Assembly: GCA_017399325.1 (NCBI GenBank)
Contig: JAFQDY010000141.1
Span: 1 to 5,779 of the forward strand
Length of the DNA stretch: 5,779 nucleotides
Direction: 5' to 3'
Source of the DNA: Oscillospiraceae bacterium
GTDB taxonomy: Bacteria; Bacillota; Clostridia; Oscillospirales; Oscillospiraceae
The position numbers and the translations under genes are program-made. Below are positions 1 to 5,654 of this stretch, piece after piece. Positions within the stretch are counted from its first letter, which is position 1, and the number at the start of each line of letters is the position of its first letter. The notes beneath the pieces are model-generated. The model did no database searches and was not told the origin of the DNA. It saw nothing but the letters and a program-made list of their open reading frames with translations.

Positions 1-125
1 AGGACGAACTGTACGAGCCGGCAAAAGAAACGGACACTTTGCCTGTCAGCCGCCGCCGCTATGCCAGCAGCGAAATGCCCCTGGAACAACTGACAAAACT
101 GTTCCTAAACGCAAAACCGGATTAA
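1..125 (+). CDS. 3' end of an unidentified plus-strand protein gene
   Basis: An open frame runs from base 3 to a TAA stop at 123-125, giving 40 residues that end in LTKLFLNAKPD. The start and most of the gene lie outside the window. The visible tail is polar and charged, with an SRRRY cluster near its middle and a short amphipathic stretch (MPLEQLTKLFL) near the end. There is no membrane segment or motif I recognise, so I assign no function. It is supported as coding by the uninterrupted frame, by codon choice similar to the other genes, and by the strong hairpin terminator 56 bp past the stop. It converges on the nad operon. Confidence 0.55.
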   Translation, partial: DELYEPAKETDTLPVSRRRYASSEMPLEQLTKLFLNAKPD

Positions 126-181
126 AAAACGGATATCCCTTCGTTTCTTTGCTGCCGGCACGTCAGATTTTTGCTATAATT

Positions 182-214
182 AAAAAACAGGACATCTAGG
201 ATGTCCTGTTTTTT
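182..214. terminator. Bidirectional intrinsic terminator between convergent units
   Basis: A perfect 15-bp inverted repeat: the left arm at 182-196 (six A then CAGGACATC), a 3-nt loop TAG, and the right arm at 200-214 (GATGTCCTG then six T). The A and T runs at the two ends give a U-tract in either direction. It sits 57 bp past the stop of the plus-strand partial gene and 55 bp past the stop of niaR, so it probably ends both transcripts. Confidence 0.92.
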
Positions 215-269
215 ATGGTGTACTTGCGTATTTTATTATCGAACCGTATAACAGAATGCGCTGTCTGTC

Positions 270-782
270 TTAATCTCCGGGGGCAATATAACCTCTCTTG
301 TGAAGTGTTTGGCCGATCCTATCCAGTATTGCCTCTGATTCGGCACGGACCGTATGATAGTGATATCCTCCGGTAATGTTCATAAGTTCGGAGGATCTGC
401 CGGTCCTGACACCCTCGATAAACTGCTTTATATGAAGGGTTGAAAAAATATTCAGAGGGGCTACCAGTTTGCCGTACACTTTATGCCATACGAAAACATC
501 CACGACCGTACCGCCCAGATCAACGATCAAAGACAGTTCGTCTTCTGTTTGTTCAGTAGTATGGCGGAGTTTGAAGACCCGTTCTTTCAACGGGGATTTT
601 TGAATCACATAACCTTTGTGGGTGGAAAGAATATCGTAGCCAGAACCCTTTAAGATGGTAATATCCTGGACAATGATCTGCCTGGAAACACCGAATTGGC
701 CTGAAAGTTCGCTGCCGGATACTGCTCTGTTTTCAGTCAAAAGGAAATTTGCGATTGCGGTTCTTCTTTCAGTAGCCTTCAT
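270..782 (-). CDS. niaR: Nicotinate-responsive NAD biosynthesis repressor NiaR (HTH + 3H domain)
   Basis: A 170-residue transcription repressor of the NiaR/YrxA family, which in Firmicutes and Thermotoga represses NAD synthesis or niacin uptake genes when niacin is available. Residues 5-60 form a winged helix-turn-helix of the HTH_11 type, with the recognition region around SGSELSGQFGVSRQIIVQDI. Residues 70-165 form the 3H domain. H74, E82, H141 and H143 have the same spacing as the metal ligands I recall from the Thermotoga maritima TM1602 structure (H79, E87, H146, H148); further histidines are at 100 and 117. The length is close to TM1602 (about 173). The ATG at 782 is preceded by AAGGGG at 790-795, which overlaps the nadC stop codon, with a 7-nt spacer. 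It is the last gene of nadA-nadB-nadC-niaR, 12 nt after nadC, so it is probably autoregulated through the operator before nadA. Family assignment is firm; the effector is inferred from the family. Confidence 0.93.
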   Translation of the reverse strand: MKATERRTAIANFLLTENRAVSGSELSGQFGVSRQIIVQDITILKGSGYDILSTHKGYVIQKSPLKERVFKLRHTTEQTEDELSLIVDLGGTVVDVFVWHKVYGKLVAPLNIFSTLHIKQFIEGVRTGRSSELMNITGGYHYHTVRAESEAILDRIGQTLHKRGYIAPGD

Positions 783-794
783 GTATTTACCCCT

Positions 795-1652
795 TTATGA
801 TTCAATGGCGTGCAGATTTTTAAGAGAAAGATCCAAAATCGGAGAAGAATGGGTGAGTGCACCGCTGGAAATATAATCAACACCGATATCCACCAGTCTT
901 GCCACATTCTCTTTGGTGACATTGCCGCTGCACTCGGTTTCGGCTCTGCCTGCAGTCAGTTTTACTGCTTCCTTCATATCCTCAATGCTCATGTTGTCAA
1001 GCATGATGATATCAGCACCGGCTTCCAATGCCTCTTTCAGCATATCCAGATTCTCAACCTCGATCTCGATCTTGCGGACAAAGGGGGCATATTCCTTTGC
1101 CATCATAACAGCTTCCTTGACACCGCCTGCGGCACCAATGTGGTTATCCTTTAAGAGAATGCCGTCGCTTAAGTTGTAACGGTGGTTGTATCCGCCGCCC
1201 ACTTTAACGGCGTACTTTTCAAAGATCCGCATACCGGGTGTAGTCTTGCGGGTATCCAGCAGTTTGGTCTTGCTGCCCTTAAGCAGATTGGCGATCTTCC
1301 GGGTATAGGTCGCAATGCCGCTCATCCGCTGCAGGTAGTTCAGCGCGGTTCTTTCGCCGGAAAGCAGCACGCGGATATCGCCGCGAACAACGCCCAACTT
1401 TTGACCTTTCTTAACTTCGTCACCGTCAGCGCAGGTGAAGGTCACTTCGGTTTTTTCATCAAGAAGTTCAAAAACTCTCTTGAAGACATCAAGACCGGCG
1501 ATCACGCCGTCCTCTTTGCAGATCAAGTCCACTTCACCGAGTTGATAGTCTCGCATAACGGAGTTGGTAGTGATGTCTTCGCTGGTAATATCTTCTTGCA
1601 AGGCCAGCAAGATCAGATTGTCTGCGTTTACTTTCATTGAAATATTATTCAT
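795..1652 (-). CDS. nadC: Nicotinate-nucleotide pyrophosphorylase (quinolinate phosphoribosyltransferase)
   Basis: Catalyses quinolinate plus PRPP to nicotinate mononucleotide, CO2 and pyrophosphate, the step that joins de novo quinolinate synthesis to NAD assembly in the cytosol. With the ATG at 1652 the protein has 285 residues, typical for the family. The N-terminal sandwich domain covers roughly residues 12-110 and the barrel domain 112-280. Family motifs are clear: GERTALNYLQRMSGIAT (99-115), DTRKTTPGMR (133-142), and GGGYNHRYNLSDGILLKDNH (152-171) with the basic substrate-binding residues H157, R158 and K168. Later come EIEVENLDM, IIMLDNMS and SGNVTKENV. The frame is open as far as 1931, but the extra N-terminal residues lie over nadB and look non-native. 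AAGGAG stands before the 1652 ATG, while the internal ATG at 1637 has no ribosome site. It overlaps the end of nadB by 8 nt (ATGAATAA), which suggests translational coupling. Confidence 0.96.
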   Translation of the reverse strand: MNNISMKVNADNLILLALQEDITSEDITTNSVMRDYQLGEVDLICKEDGVIAGLDVFKRVFELLDEKTEVTFTCADGDEVKKGQKLGVVRGDIRVLLSGERTALNYLQRMSGIATYTRKIANLLKGSKTKLLDTRKTTPGMRIFEKYAVKVGGGYNHRYNLSDGILLKDNHIGAAGGVKEAVMMAKEYAPFVRKIEIEVENLDMLKEALEAGADIIMLDNMSIEDMKEAVKLTAGRAETECSGNVTKENVARLVDIGVDYISSGALTHSSPILDLSLKNLHAIES

Positions 1653-2919
1653 GGCTGTGTCTCTCCTTATCAATGGCTTGCAATACCATTTCCTTATATT
1701 TTTCTGCGTAACCTGCATACTGTGAGGCATCAACGGCGATTTCCCTGGCCTGTGCAAGTGCGGAATAATTACGCATAATATGTTTTGCTGCTCTCTTGGC
1801 AAACACAAGGCTCTCAAGCAGAGAATTGCTTGCCAGTCGGTTACGGCCGTGGACACCGTTACAGGCAGTCTCACCCACGGCATACAGACGGTCCATGGAG
1901 GTTTTGCTGTAGCGGTCAACATCGATGCCACCCATAAAGTAATGCTGTGACGGAACGACCGGAATCGGTTCTTTGGTCACATCATAACCCTCTGCAAGAC
2001 AATGCTCGTAAATGTGGGGGAAGTGCGTACGGATCTCCGCTTCGGGGATCGGCGACATAGAAAGCCACACGTGTTCACTGCCTTCCTTTTTCATCTCATC
2101 GAAGATGGCATTTGCCACAACATCCCGGGGCAACAACTCGTTCACAAAGCGCTCGCCCTTGGCGTTAAGCAGAATTGCACCTTCGCCGCGGACCGATTCG
2201 GAGATCAAAAACTCCCGTCCGCTCTTTTTCGTATACAGCGTGGTGGGATGTATCTGAATGTAATCGATATGCTGCAGTTTGATGCCATATTTAAGCGCCA
2301 AAGCCAGTGCATCGCCGGTCAAATGGCGATAGTTGGTGGAGTGCTTGAAAAGGCCTCCGATACCTCCCGTGGCAAGTACCGTATAATCGGCGCTGATGCT
2401 GATATAGTTTCCTTCCGCATCATGACCGACAATGCCGTTACAAATATTGTCAGCACAAAGCAGATCCACCATTGTGAAGTTTTCGATCAGCATGATGTTT
2501 TTTCTGCTCCTTGCTGTTTCAAGCAAATGAGAGGTGATCTCCTTGCCTGTTTCATCCTCATGGAAAAGAATCCTGGGTCTGGAGTGCGCGCCCTCGCGGG
2601 TATAATGAAAACTCTCTCCGTTTTTTTCAAACCTTACGCCGAGGGAAACAAGGTCAGAAATAACCTCTTGCGAGGAATGGATCATAATATGAACCGAATC
2701 GGGATTGTTTTCGTAATGCCCCGCTTTCATCGTGTCCTCATAAAAGGCATCGTAATCGGTATCGTCACGAAGGACGCAGATACCACCCTGGGCAAGAAAA
2801 GAATCGCTTTTCGGGGCTTCATTCTTGGTGACGACCGTCACCTTCTTATCATCCGGTAGGTTTAGAGCGCAGTAAAGCCCGGCTACGCCACATCCAACAA
2901 TTAAAACGTCAGTTATCAT
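1645..2919 (-). CDS. nadB: L-aspartate oxidase, short form
   Basis: FAD-dependent oxidation of L-aspartate to iminoaspartate, the first step of de novo NAD synthesis. The unstable product is used by NadA. The protein has 424 residues. The FAD-binding Rossmann motif VGCGVAG is at 8-14, SFLAQGGI at 40-47, TREGAHSRPRI at 107-117, ATGGIGGLF at 183-191, QIHPT at 222-226, SESVRGEGA at 240-248, and LPRDVVA at 263-269 (R265, matching E. coli R290). H326 and R361 match E. coli H351 and R386 in spacing. The FAD-binding block YAVGETACNGVHGRNRLAS is at 346-364. It lacks most of the C-terminal helical domain of the roughly 540-residue E. coli enzyme. From memory, short forms of this kind are usual in Clostridia, so it is probably intact. 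The start lies 2 nt after the nadA stop with no good Shine-Dalgarno sequence, which implies coupling to nadA translation. Succinate dehydrogenase/fumarate reductase relatives share the fold, but the operon settles the assignment. Confidence 0.96.
   Translation of the reverse strand: MITDVLIVGCGVAGLYCALNLPDDKKVTVVTKNEAPKSDSFLAQGGICVLRDDTDYDAFYEDTMKAGHYENNPDSVHIMIHSSQEVISDLVSLGVRFEKNGESFHYTREGAHSRPRILFHEDETGKEITSHLLETARSRKNIMLIENFTMVDLLCADNICNGIVGHDAEGNYISISADYTVLATGGIGGLFKHSTNYRHLTGDALALALKYGIKLQHIDYIQIHPTTLYTKKSGREFLISESVRGEGAILLNAKGERFVNELLPRDVVANAIFDEMKKEGSEHVWLSMSPIPEAEIRTHFPHIYEHCLAEGYDVTKEPIPVVPSQHYFMGGIDVDRYSKTSMDRLYAVGETACNGVHGRNRLASNSLLESLVFAKRAAKHIMRNYSALAQAREIAVDASQYAGYAEKYKEMVLQAIDKERHSHE
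1663..1668 (-). promoter_or_regulatory. Ribosome binding site fixing the nadC start
   Basis: AAGGAG within the last codons of nadB, 10 nt before the ATG at 1652. It supports this start over the open-frame start at 1931 and over the ATG at 1637. Confidence 0.8.
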
Positions 2920-2921
2920 AT

Positions 2922-3821
2922 TTATTTAGCAAGTTCCAGCATTCTCTCAAGAGGTACAAGAGCACCTTGGCGAATGCGATCATCAACAATTACTTCTTTG
3001 TCCTCTTTTTCAAGAACAGACAAAACGGTCTCAAGGGTATTCAACTTCATATCCGTACAGCAAGGACGGGGATCCGGATAATAAAAACGCTTGTCCGGAT
3101 TATCGGTAATGAGTTTATGATCCACTCCGTCCTCAGTGCAGATAATAAATTCTGTTGCCTCGCTGTTTTTGGCATAGGCAATGATATCTGCCGTACTTCC
3201 TATGTAATCGGAGATCTCCACAACCGATGCGATGCACTCGGGGTGGGTCAACACCTTGGCGTTGGGATGTTTTTCCCGTTCGGCCAAAACCTGAGCCGCG
3301 GTGATCTTTGCGTGGGTCGGGCAACAGCCGTCGTTTAGAATGATATTCTTCTCCGGCACCTGCTCTGCCACAAAACTTCCAAGATTGCGGTCCGGGATAA
3401 AGAAAATGTTTTGATTCGGCAGAGATCTGACGATTTTTACAGCATTGGAGGAAGTAACACAAACATCGCTTTTGCATTTCAGCGCAGCCGTGGAGTTGAT
3501 ATAGCAGACAACAGCCAGATCTGCATATTGCTTATGCATTTCCTCAATGACGCCGTCTGCGACCATATGGGCCATGGGACAGTCTGCCGTCAAGTCGGGC
3601 ATCAGAACCTTCTTGTCGGGGTTCAGGATCTTTGCGCTCTCGCCCATAAACTGCACACCGCAGAATACAATAATATCTGCATCGCACTGCTTTGCGATCT
3701 TTGCAAGGTAAAAGGAGTCACCCACATAATCAGCAATTTCCTGTACCTCGGCAGGAGCATAATAATGGGCCAGAATAACAGCGTTTTTCGTTCTCTTTAA
3801 CTGTTCTATTTGATTTTTCAT
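2922..3821 (-). CDS. nadA: Quinolinate synthase A
   Basis: A [4Fe-4S] enzyme that condenses iminoaspartate with dihydroxyacetone phosphate to form quinolinate, working directly after NadB. From the ATG at 3821 it has 299 residues, almost the length of T. maritima NadA (298). The three cluster ligands by alignment with T. maritima C83, C170 and C256 are C81 (TADCPMA), C167 (NDGCCPTH) and C255 (RPCCTDMKLNTLE). Other family motifs are AVILAHYY (14-21), GDSFYLAK (34-41), PDRNLG (143-148), THPEC (192-196) and YIGSTADI (206-213). Two of the ligand cysteines have a second cysteine just before them (C166, C254). An in-frame ATG at 3836 would add five residues, but it has no ribosome site, whereas the 3821 ATG has GAGG 9 nt upstream. 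It is the first gene of the operon, about 40 nt after the -10 element. Confidence 0.96.
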   Translation of the reverse strand: MKNQIEQLKRTKNAVILAHYYAPAEVQEIADYVGDSFYLAKIAKQCDADIIVFCGVQFMGESAKILNPDKKVLMPDLTADCPMAHMVADGVIEEMHKQYADLAVVCYINSTAALKCKSDVCVTSSNAVKIVRSLPNQNIFFIPDRNLGSFVAEQVPEKNIILNDGCCPTHAKITAAQVLAEREKHPNAKVLTHPECIASVVEISDYIGSTADIIAYAKNSEATEFIICTEDGVDHKLITDNPDKRFYYPDPRPCCTDMKLNTLETVLSVLEKEDKEVIVDDRIRQGALVPLERMLELAK

Positions 3822-3830
3822 ATTCCACAA

Positions 3831-3834
3831 CCTC
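3831..3834 (-). promoter_or_regulatory. Ribosome binding site deciding the nadA start
   Basis: GAGG with a 9-nt spacer to the ATG at 3821. The alternative ATG at 3836 overlaps this site and has only AT-rich sequence upstream, so 3821 is preferred. Confidence 0.65.
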
Positions 3835-3863
3835 ATTGTACGAATATTTGTGATTTGCCAGTT

Positions 3864-3892
3864 ATTATAGCACGATAGTTTACAACTGTCAA
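3864..3892 (-). promoter_or_regulatory. Sigma-A promoter of the nadA-nadB-nadC-niaR operon
   Basis: On the minus strand a perfect -35 TTGACA (3892-3887), a 17-bp spacer, and a perfect -10 TATAAT (3869-3864). Transcription would start near 3857, leaving a leader of about 36 nt before the nadA ATG at 3821. So strong a promoter on a biosynthetic operon makes sense if it is held down by a repressor, and the -35 is buried in a palindrome. Confidence 0.9.
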
Positions 3893-3905
3893 CTTAACTG
3901 TAAAC
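3878..3905. promoter_or_regulatory. Probable NiaR operator (three half-sites) over the nad promoter
   Basis: Read on the minus strand, GTTTACAGTT (3905-3896) and GTTGACAGTT (3893-3884) are direct repeats with a 12-bp period and 9 of 10 identical bases. The second forms a 16-bp near-palindrome with the following TGTAAAC (GTTGACAGTTGTAAAC, 3893-3878, one mismatched pair). The outer arms GTTTACA and TGTAAAC also make a perfect 7-bp inverted repeat 14 bp apart. The -35 hexamer lies inside the palindrome, so a bound protein would block RNA polymerase. NiaR, encoded at the end of this operon, is the obvious candidate. I have not checked the match to published NiaR sites. Confidence 0.75.
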
Positions 3906-4043
3906 CAATATGTGTAGAATTCAAATAAATGAAAAGCCATTGTTCTGTTCAATTTACACAAACACTGAGATGCAATGATCCGCAATGCGTTTGTGATAGG
4001 TTTACAGATTCTGATTATCAAGGTTTGGGTTTGAATACATTTG
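3906..4043. other. AT-rich intergenic stretch upstream of the nad promoter
   Basis: No credible protein gene is present. A 7-bp inverted repeat CACAAAC (3957-3963) / GTTTGTG (3989-3995) encloses 25 bp holding two copies of GCAATG. A lone GTTTACAG at 4000-4007 matches the operator half-site near the nad promoter, about 95 bp further upstream, and TTTACA recurs at 3953-3958. These could be auxiliary operator contacts or chance in AT-rich DNA. I see nothing else here. Confidence 0.4.
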
Positions 4044-4162
4044 TGCGCGAGACGGGACTTATTTGCATTTTTGCCTTTGGCAAAAATTAAGGTGTCGCTC
4101 GGTCAAGCCCTCGCGAGCAACGCTCGTACGCGTTGCATTTAGGTGATTCAAGTCCCGCTTTC
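4044..4162. repeat. tRNA-Leu-derived structured repeat element
   Basis: A segment of about 120 bp downstream of the tRNA-Leu terminator. Its low end (4044-4060) copies the last 17 bases of the neighbouring tRNA gene (4218-4234) in the same orientation with one mismatch. Its high end (4147-4158, TTCAAGTCCCGC) is an exact inverted copy of the tRNA T-arm (4226-4237). The two ends pair with each other (CGGGACTT 4053-4060 with AAGTCCCG 4150-4157). Inside are hairpins ATTTTTGCC-TTT-GGCAAAAAT (4067-4087) and GCAACGC-TCGTAC-GCGTTGC (4117-4136), the palindrome CTCGCGAG (4110-4117), and a direct repeat TTGCATTT (4063-4070, 4133-4140). It could be a small non-autonomous repeat, an integration scar, or a decayed tRNA copy. 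It has no coding potential that I believe. Confidence 0.6.
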
Positions 4163-4178
4163 TTTACAAGAGAAAACA

Positions 4179-4208
4179 AAAAAGCCGTCTCTACCGAGAC
4201 GACTTTTT
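4179..4208 (-). terminator. Intrinsic terminator of tRNA-Leu (and probably the exporter genes)
   Basis: Thirteen-bp stem, 4179-4191 with 4196-4208 (one G:U pair in the minus-strand RNA), 4-nt loop. In the minus direction it reads AGTCGTCTC-GGTA-GAGACGGCT followed by a run of T, beginning 7 nt past the tRNA CCA end. The A-rich side also gives a short T run on the plus strand, but no plus-strand gene ends here. Confidence 0.9.
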
Positions 4209-4214
4209 CTTTTC

Positions 4215-4302
4215 TGGTGCGCGAGGCGGGACTTGAACCCGCACGTCCGCAGTGAACACTAGAACCTGAATCTAGCGAGTCTACCAATTCCACCACTCGC
4301 GC
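4215..4302 (-). tRNA. tRNA-Leu, anticodon CAG, CCA encoded
   Basis: Complete class II tRNA. The 7-bp acceptor stem GCGCGAG (4302-4296) pairs with CTCGCGC (4225-4219); the discriminator is A (4218) and the CCA is encoded at 4217-4215. The D-loop has GGTAGAC. The anticodon stem CTAGA/TCTAG holds the loop TTCAGGT with anticodon CAG, which reads the Leu codon CUG. The long variable arm forms GTTC/GGAC, and the T arm is GCGGG-TTCAAGT-CCCGC. The long variable arm and the A discriminator agree with leucine. It has its own promoter about 27 nt upstream and a terminator just downstream. Part of its 3' end is repeated at 4044-4060, as seen after integration events at tRNA genes. Confidence 0.97.
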
Positions 4303-4335
4303 ATATCACGACGGACGATTGCCCGACGCTTGGAT

Positions 4336-4364
4336 ATAATACCACGCGGGAATTGATTTGTCAA
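4336..4364 (-). promoter_or_regulatory. Promoter of tRNA-Leu
   Basis: Minus-strand -35 TTGACA (4364-4359), 17-bp spacer, -10 TATTAT (4341-4336) preceded by TGG, an extended -10. The likely start is near 4329, giving a 5' leader of about 27 nt for RNase P to remove. It lies only 24 bp past the stop of the upstream exporter gene. Confidence 0.85.
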
Positions 4365-4387
4365 CTGATTTTCGCAAATTCTGCAAA

Positions 4388-4858
4388 TTATTTTACAATG
4401 TTTTCTTTCGGGCGTTTACGCAACTGGTCGTGTATGCTGAATACGATGTGGGAAACGGCGGTCATAGCGATAATGCCCAAGGCGATCGCGCCTGCGGAAG
4501 TAATCGCGCTGGTGCCATAGTCAATAAACAACGCCTTATCTGTCCGCACCAAGGCGTCCATACACCGATACAAAGCCCCTCCCGGAATCAGGGGGACAAG
4601 CATGGGAACAAGCAGGATCAACACCGGTGTGTGCAAGATCCGCGCCAGCACTTCGCTGGTGAATGCTGCGGTCATAGTTGCGAACAGAACGCCGAGAAAT
4701 TCGCTGTAACCGTGATGAACGCACAGCAGATATACCGCCCAATCCAACGCGCCGCCCAGGAACAACAAAATCAGCTGCTTACTGCGCACATTGAATAAAA
4801 TTGCAAAGCCTACAGAGCCTAACGCGCCCATCAAAGTTTGGATTATGTAGTCTGTCAT
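4388..4858 (-). CDS. Threonine/serine exporter family protein, small subunit (ThrE C-half, YjjB-like)
   Basis: A 156-residue membrane protein with four to five hydrophobic segments (about 5-22, 27-47, 53-72, 78-95, 115-140) and a basic tail (DQLRKRPKENIVK) likely in the cytoplasm. It matches the ThrE_2/DUF3815 family, the C-terminal half of one-piece ThrE exporters such as that of Corynebacterium glutamicum. The signature is PMLVPLIPGGALYRCM at 85-100, where a proline-glycine pair breaks a membrane helix. A GGAGG site lies 6 nt before the ATG, and its start overlaps the stop of the upstream partner by 4 nt (ATGA), so the two are almost certainly made together and act as one complex. Substrate is uncertain: ThrE exports Thr/Ser, while E. 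coli YjjPB has been linked to succinate export. No terminator of its own is visible. Confidence 0.9.
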   Translation of the reverse strand: MTDYIIQTLMGALGSVGFAILFNVRSKQLILLFLGGALDWAVYLLCVHHGYSEFLGVLFATMTAAFTSEVLARILHTPVLILLVPMLVPLIPGGALYRCMDALVRTDKALFIDYGTSAITSAGAIALGIIAMTAVSHIVFSIHDQLRKRPKENIVK

Positions 4859-5646
4859 AGGATACCTCCAAACTGCACCAGCACAGCGGCAAATCCGATG
4901 GCGATGGCAATGGCCTTGATCACTGCTTCGCTAATGCCCACAAGACCGGAAATGGTATCGCCGTTGATCATATCCCGCAAGGCGGTAGTAAAGGAAATAC
5001 CGGGGATCAAAAGCATAATGTTGCCAATGGTGATCTTGTCCGGCGCTTGTCCGATGCCAATAGAAACCAGCAAAACCACAACTAGAGCGGTAAATGCGCT
5101 GGCCAGCAAACTCTGCAGAATACCGTTCATACGGGTCTTCTTCAGAAAATACTGCACCGCAAACACAAACAGGCCGGAAAGGGCAGCGGCAAGACTATCC
5201 AGAGCATTGCCTCCGAAAAACACGGAAAACGACGCGGAGATCAGCGCATACCCAAGACACAGCAAATAAGCGGGGCAGTTTTTTAACTGGGAAATTTCCA
5301 GCAACCGCTGCTTAAATTCCTCCACAGGGATCGGATCTTTGCAAAGTTGGCGGGACAGGGAATTGGCCTGCTCGATCTTTCGCAGGTTGGTGTCCCGGTT
5401 GCCGATCCGCCGGGTCTGGGTAACGATGCGGCCGCTGGCGCACTTTACCGTCAGCACAATGCTGGATGTAATGCTGAAAACATTCACATTGGAAAACCCA
5501 TAGGCAAGACAAAGCCGGTTCAGTGTGTCTTCTACGCGGAATACCTCTGCGCCGTTGGTCAGAAGCACTTCACCTGTGTCCAGAATACAGGCAAGCAAAG
5601 CGTCCGGCGATTCCTGTGCCTGGCGGATAATCTCCTCAGTGGACAT
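4855..5646 (-). CDS. Threonine/serine exporter family protein, large subunit (ThrE N-half, YjjP-like)
   Basis: A 263-residue protein of the ThrE/DUF1212 family. Residues 1-120 form a soluble cytoplasmic region with the family signature LLTNGAEVFRVEDTLNRL (28-45). Residues 123-258 hold about five membrane segments (roughly 123-143, 147-166, 176-197, 205-222, 235-258). The signature GNIMLLIPG (208-216), continuing to FTTALRDMINGD (219-230), carries the Pro-Gly break also seen in the partner protein. Single-chain ThrE carries both halves; here they are two overlapping genes, the usual layout in Firmicutes and E. coli. The frame is open to 5706, but that ATG lies within the promoter -35. The ATG at 5646 has GAGG 9 nt upstream and lies about 25 nt after the likely transcription start. 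Export of a small amino acid or organic acid is inferred from the family. Confidence 0.92.
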   Translation of the reverse strand: MSTEEIIRQAQESPDALLACILDTGEVLLTNGAEVFRVEDTLNRLCLAYGFSNVNVFSITSSIVLTVKCASGRIVTQTRRIGNRDTNLRKIEQANSLSRQLCKDPIPVEEFKQRLLEISQLKNCPAYLLCLGYALISASFSVFFGGNALDSLAAALSGLFVFAVQYFLKKTRMNGILQSLLASAFTALVVVLLVSIGIGQAPDKITIGNIMLLIPGISFTTALRDMINGDTISGLVGISEAVIKAIAIAIGFAAVLVQFGGIL

Positions 5647-5654
5647 GGTATCAT

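Noticed and set aside
175..180. TATAAT as a plus-strand promoter
   Set aside because: No -35 at the right spacing, and a strong terminator follows at once with no plus-strand gene behind it.
1653..1931. N-terminal extension of nadC to 1931
   Set aside because: The added residues overlap nadB in another frame and are absent from the family; a good ribosome site supports 1652.
2002..2859. 285-residue plus-strand open frame
   Set aside because: Lies wholly antisense to nadB, resembles no family I know, and has no promoter or ribosome site.
3822..3836. nadA starting at the ATG at 3836
   Set aside because: No ribosome site before it; GAGG serves the ATG at 3821, which gives the family's usual length. 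Not fully excluded.
3833..4021. 62-residue minus-strand open frame
   Set aside because: It spans the nad promoter and operator, has no ribosome site, and its peptide looks like translated AT-rich spacer.
3838..4214. CRISPR array or riboswitch in the long gene-free stretch
   Set aside because: No regularly spaced repeats, and the leader before nadA is only about 36 nt, too short for a known riboswitch; control by a repressor explains the site.
4087..4296. 69-residue minus-strand open frame
   Set aside because: It runs through the tRNA-Leu gene and terminator; peptides such as SSVHCGRAGSSPASRTR are the typical false translation of a tRNA.
4358..4798. 146-residue plus-strand open frame
   Set aside because: Antisense to the small exporter subunit and overlaps the tRNA promoter; polar low-information peptide.
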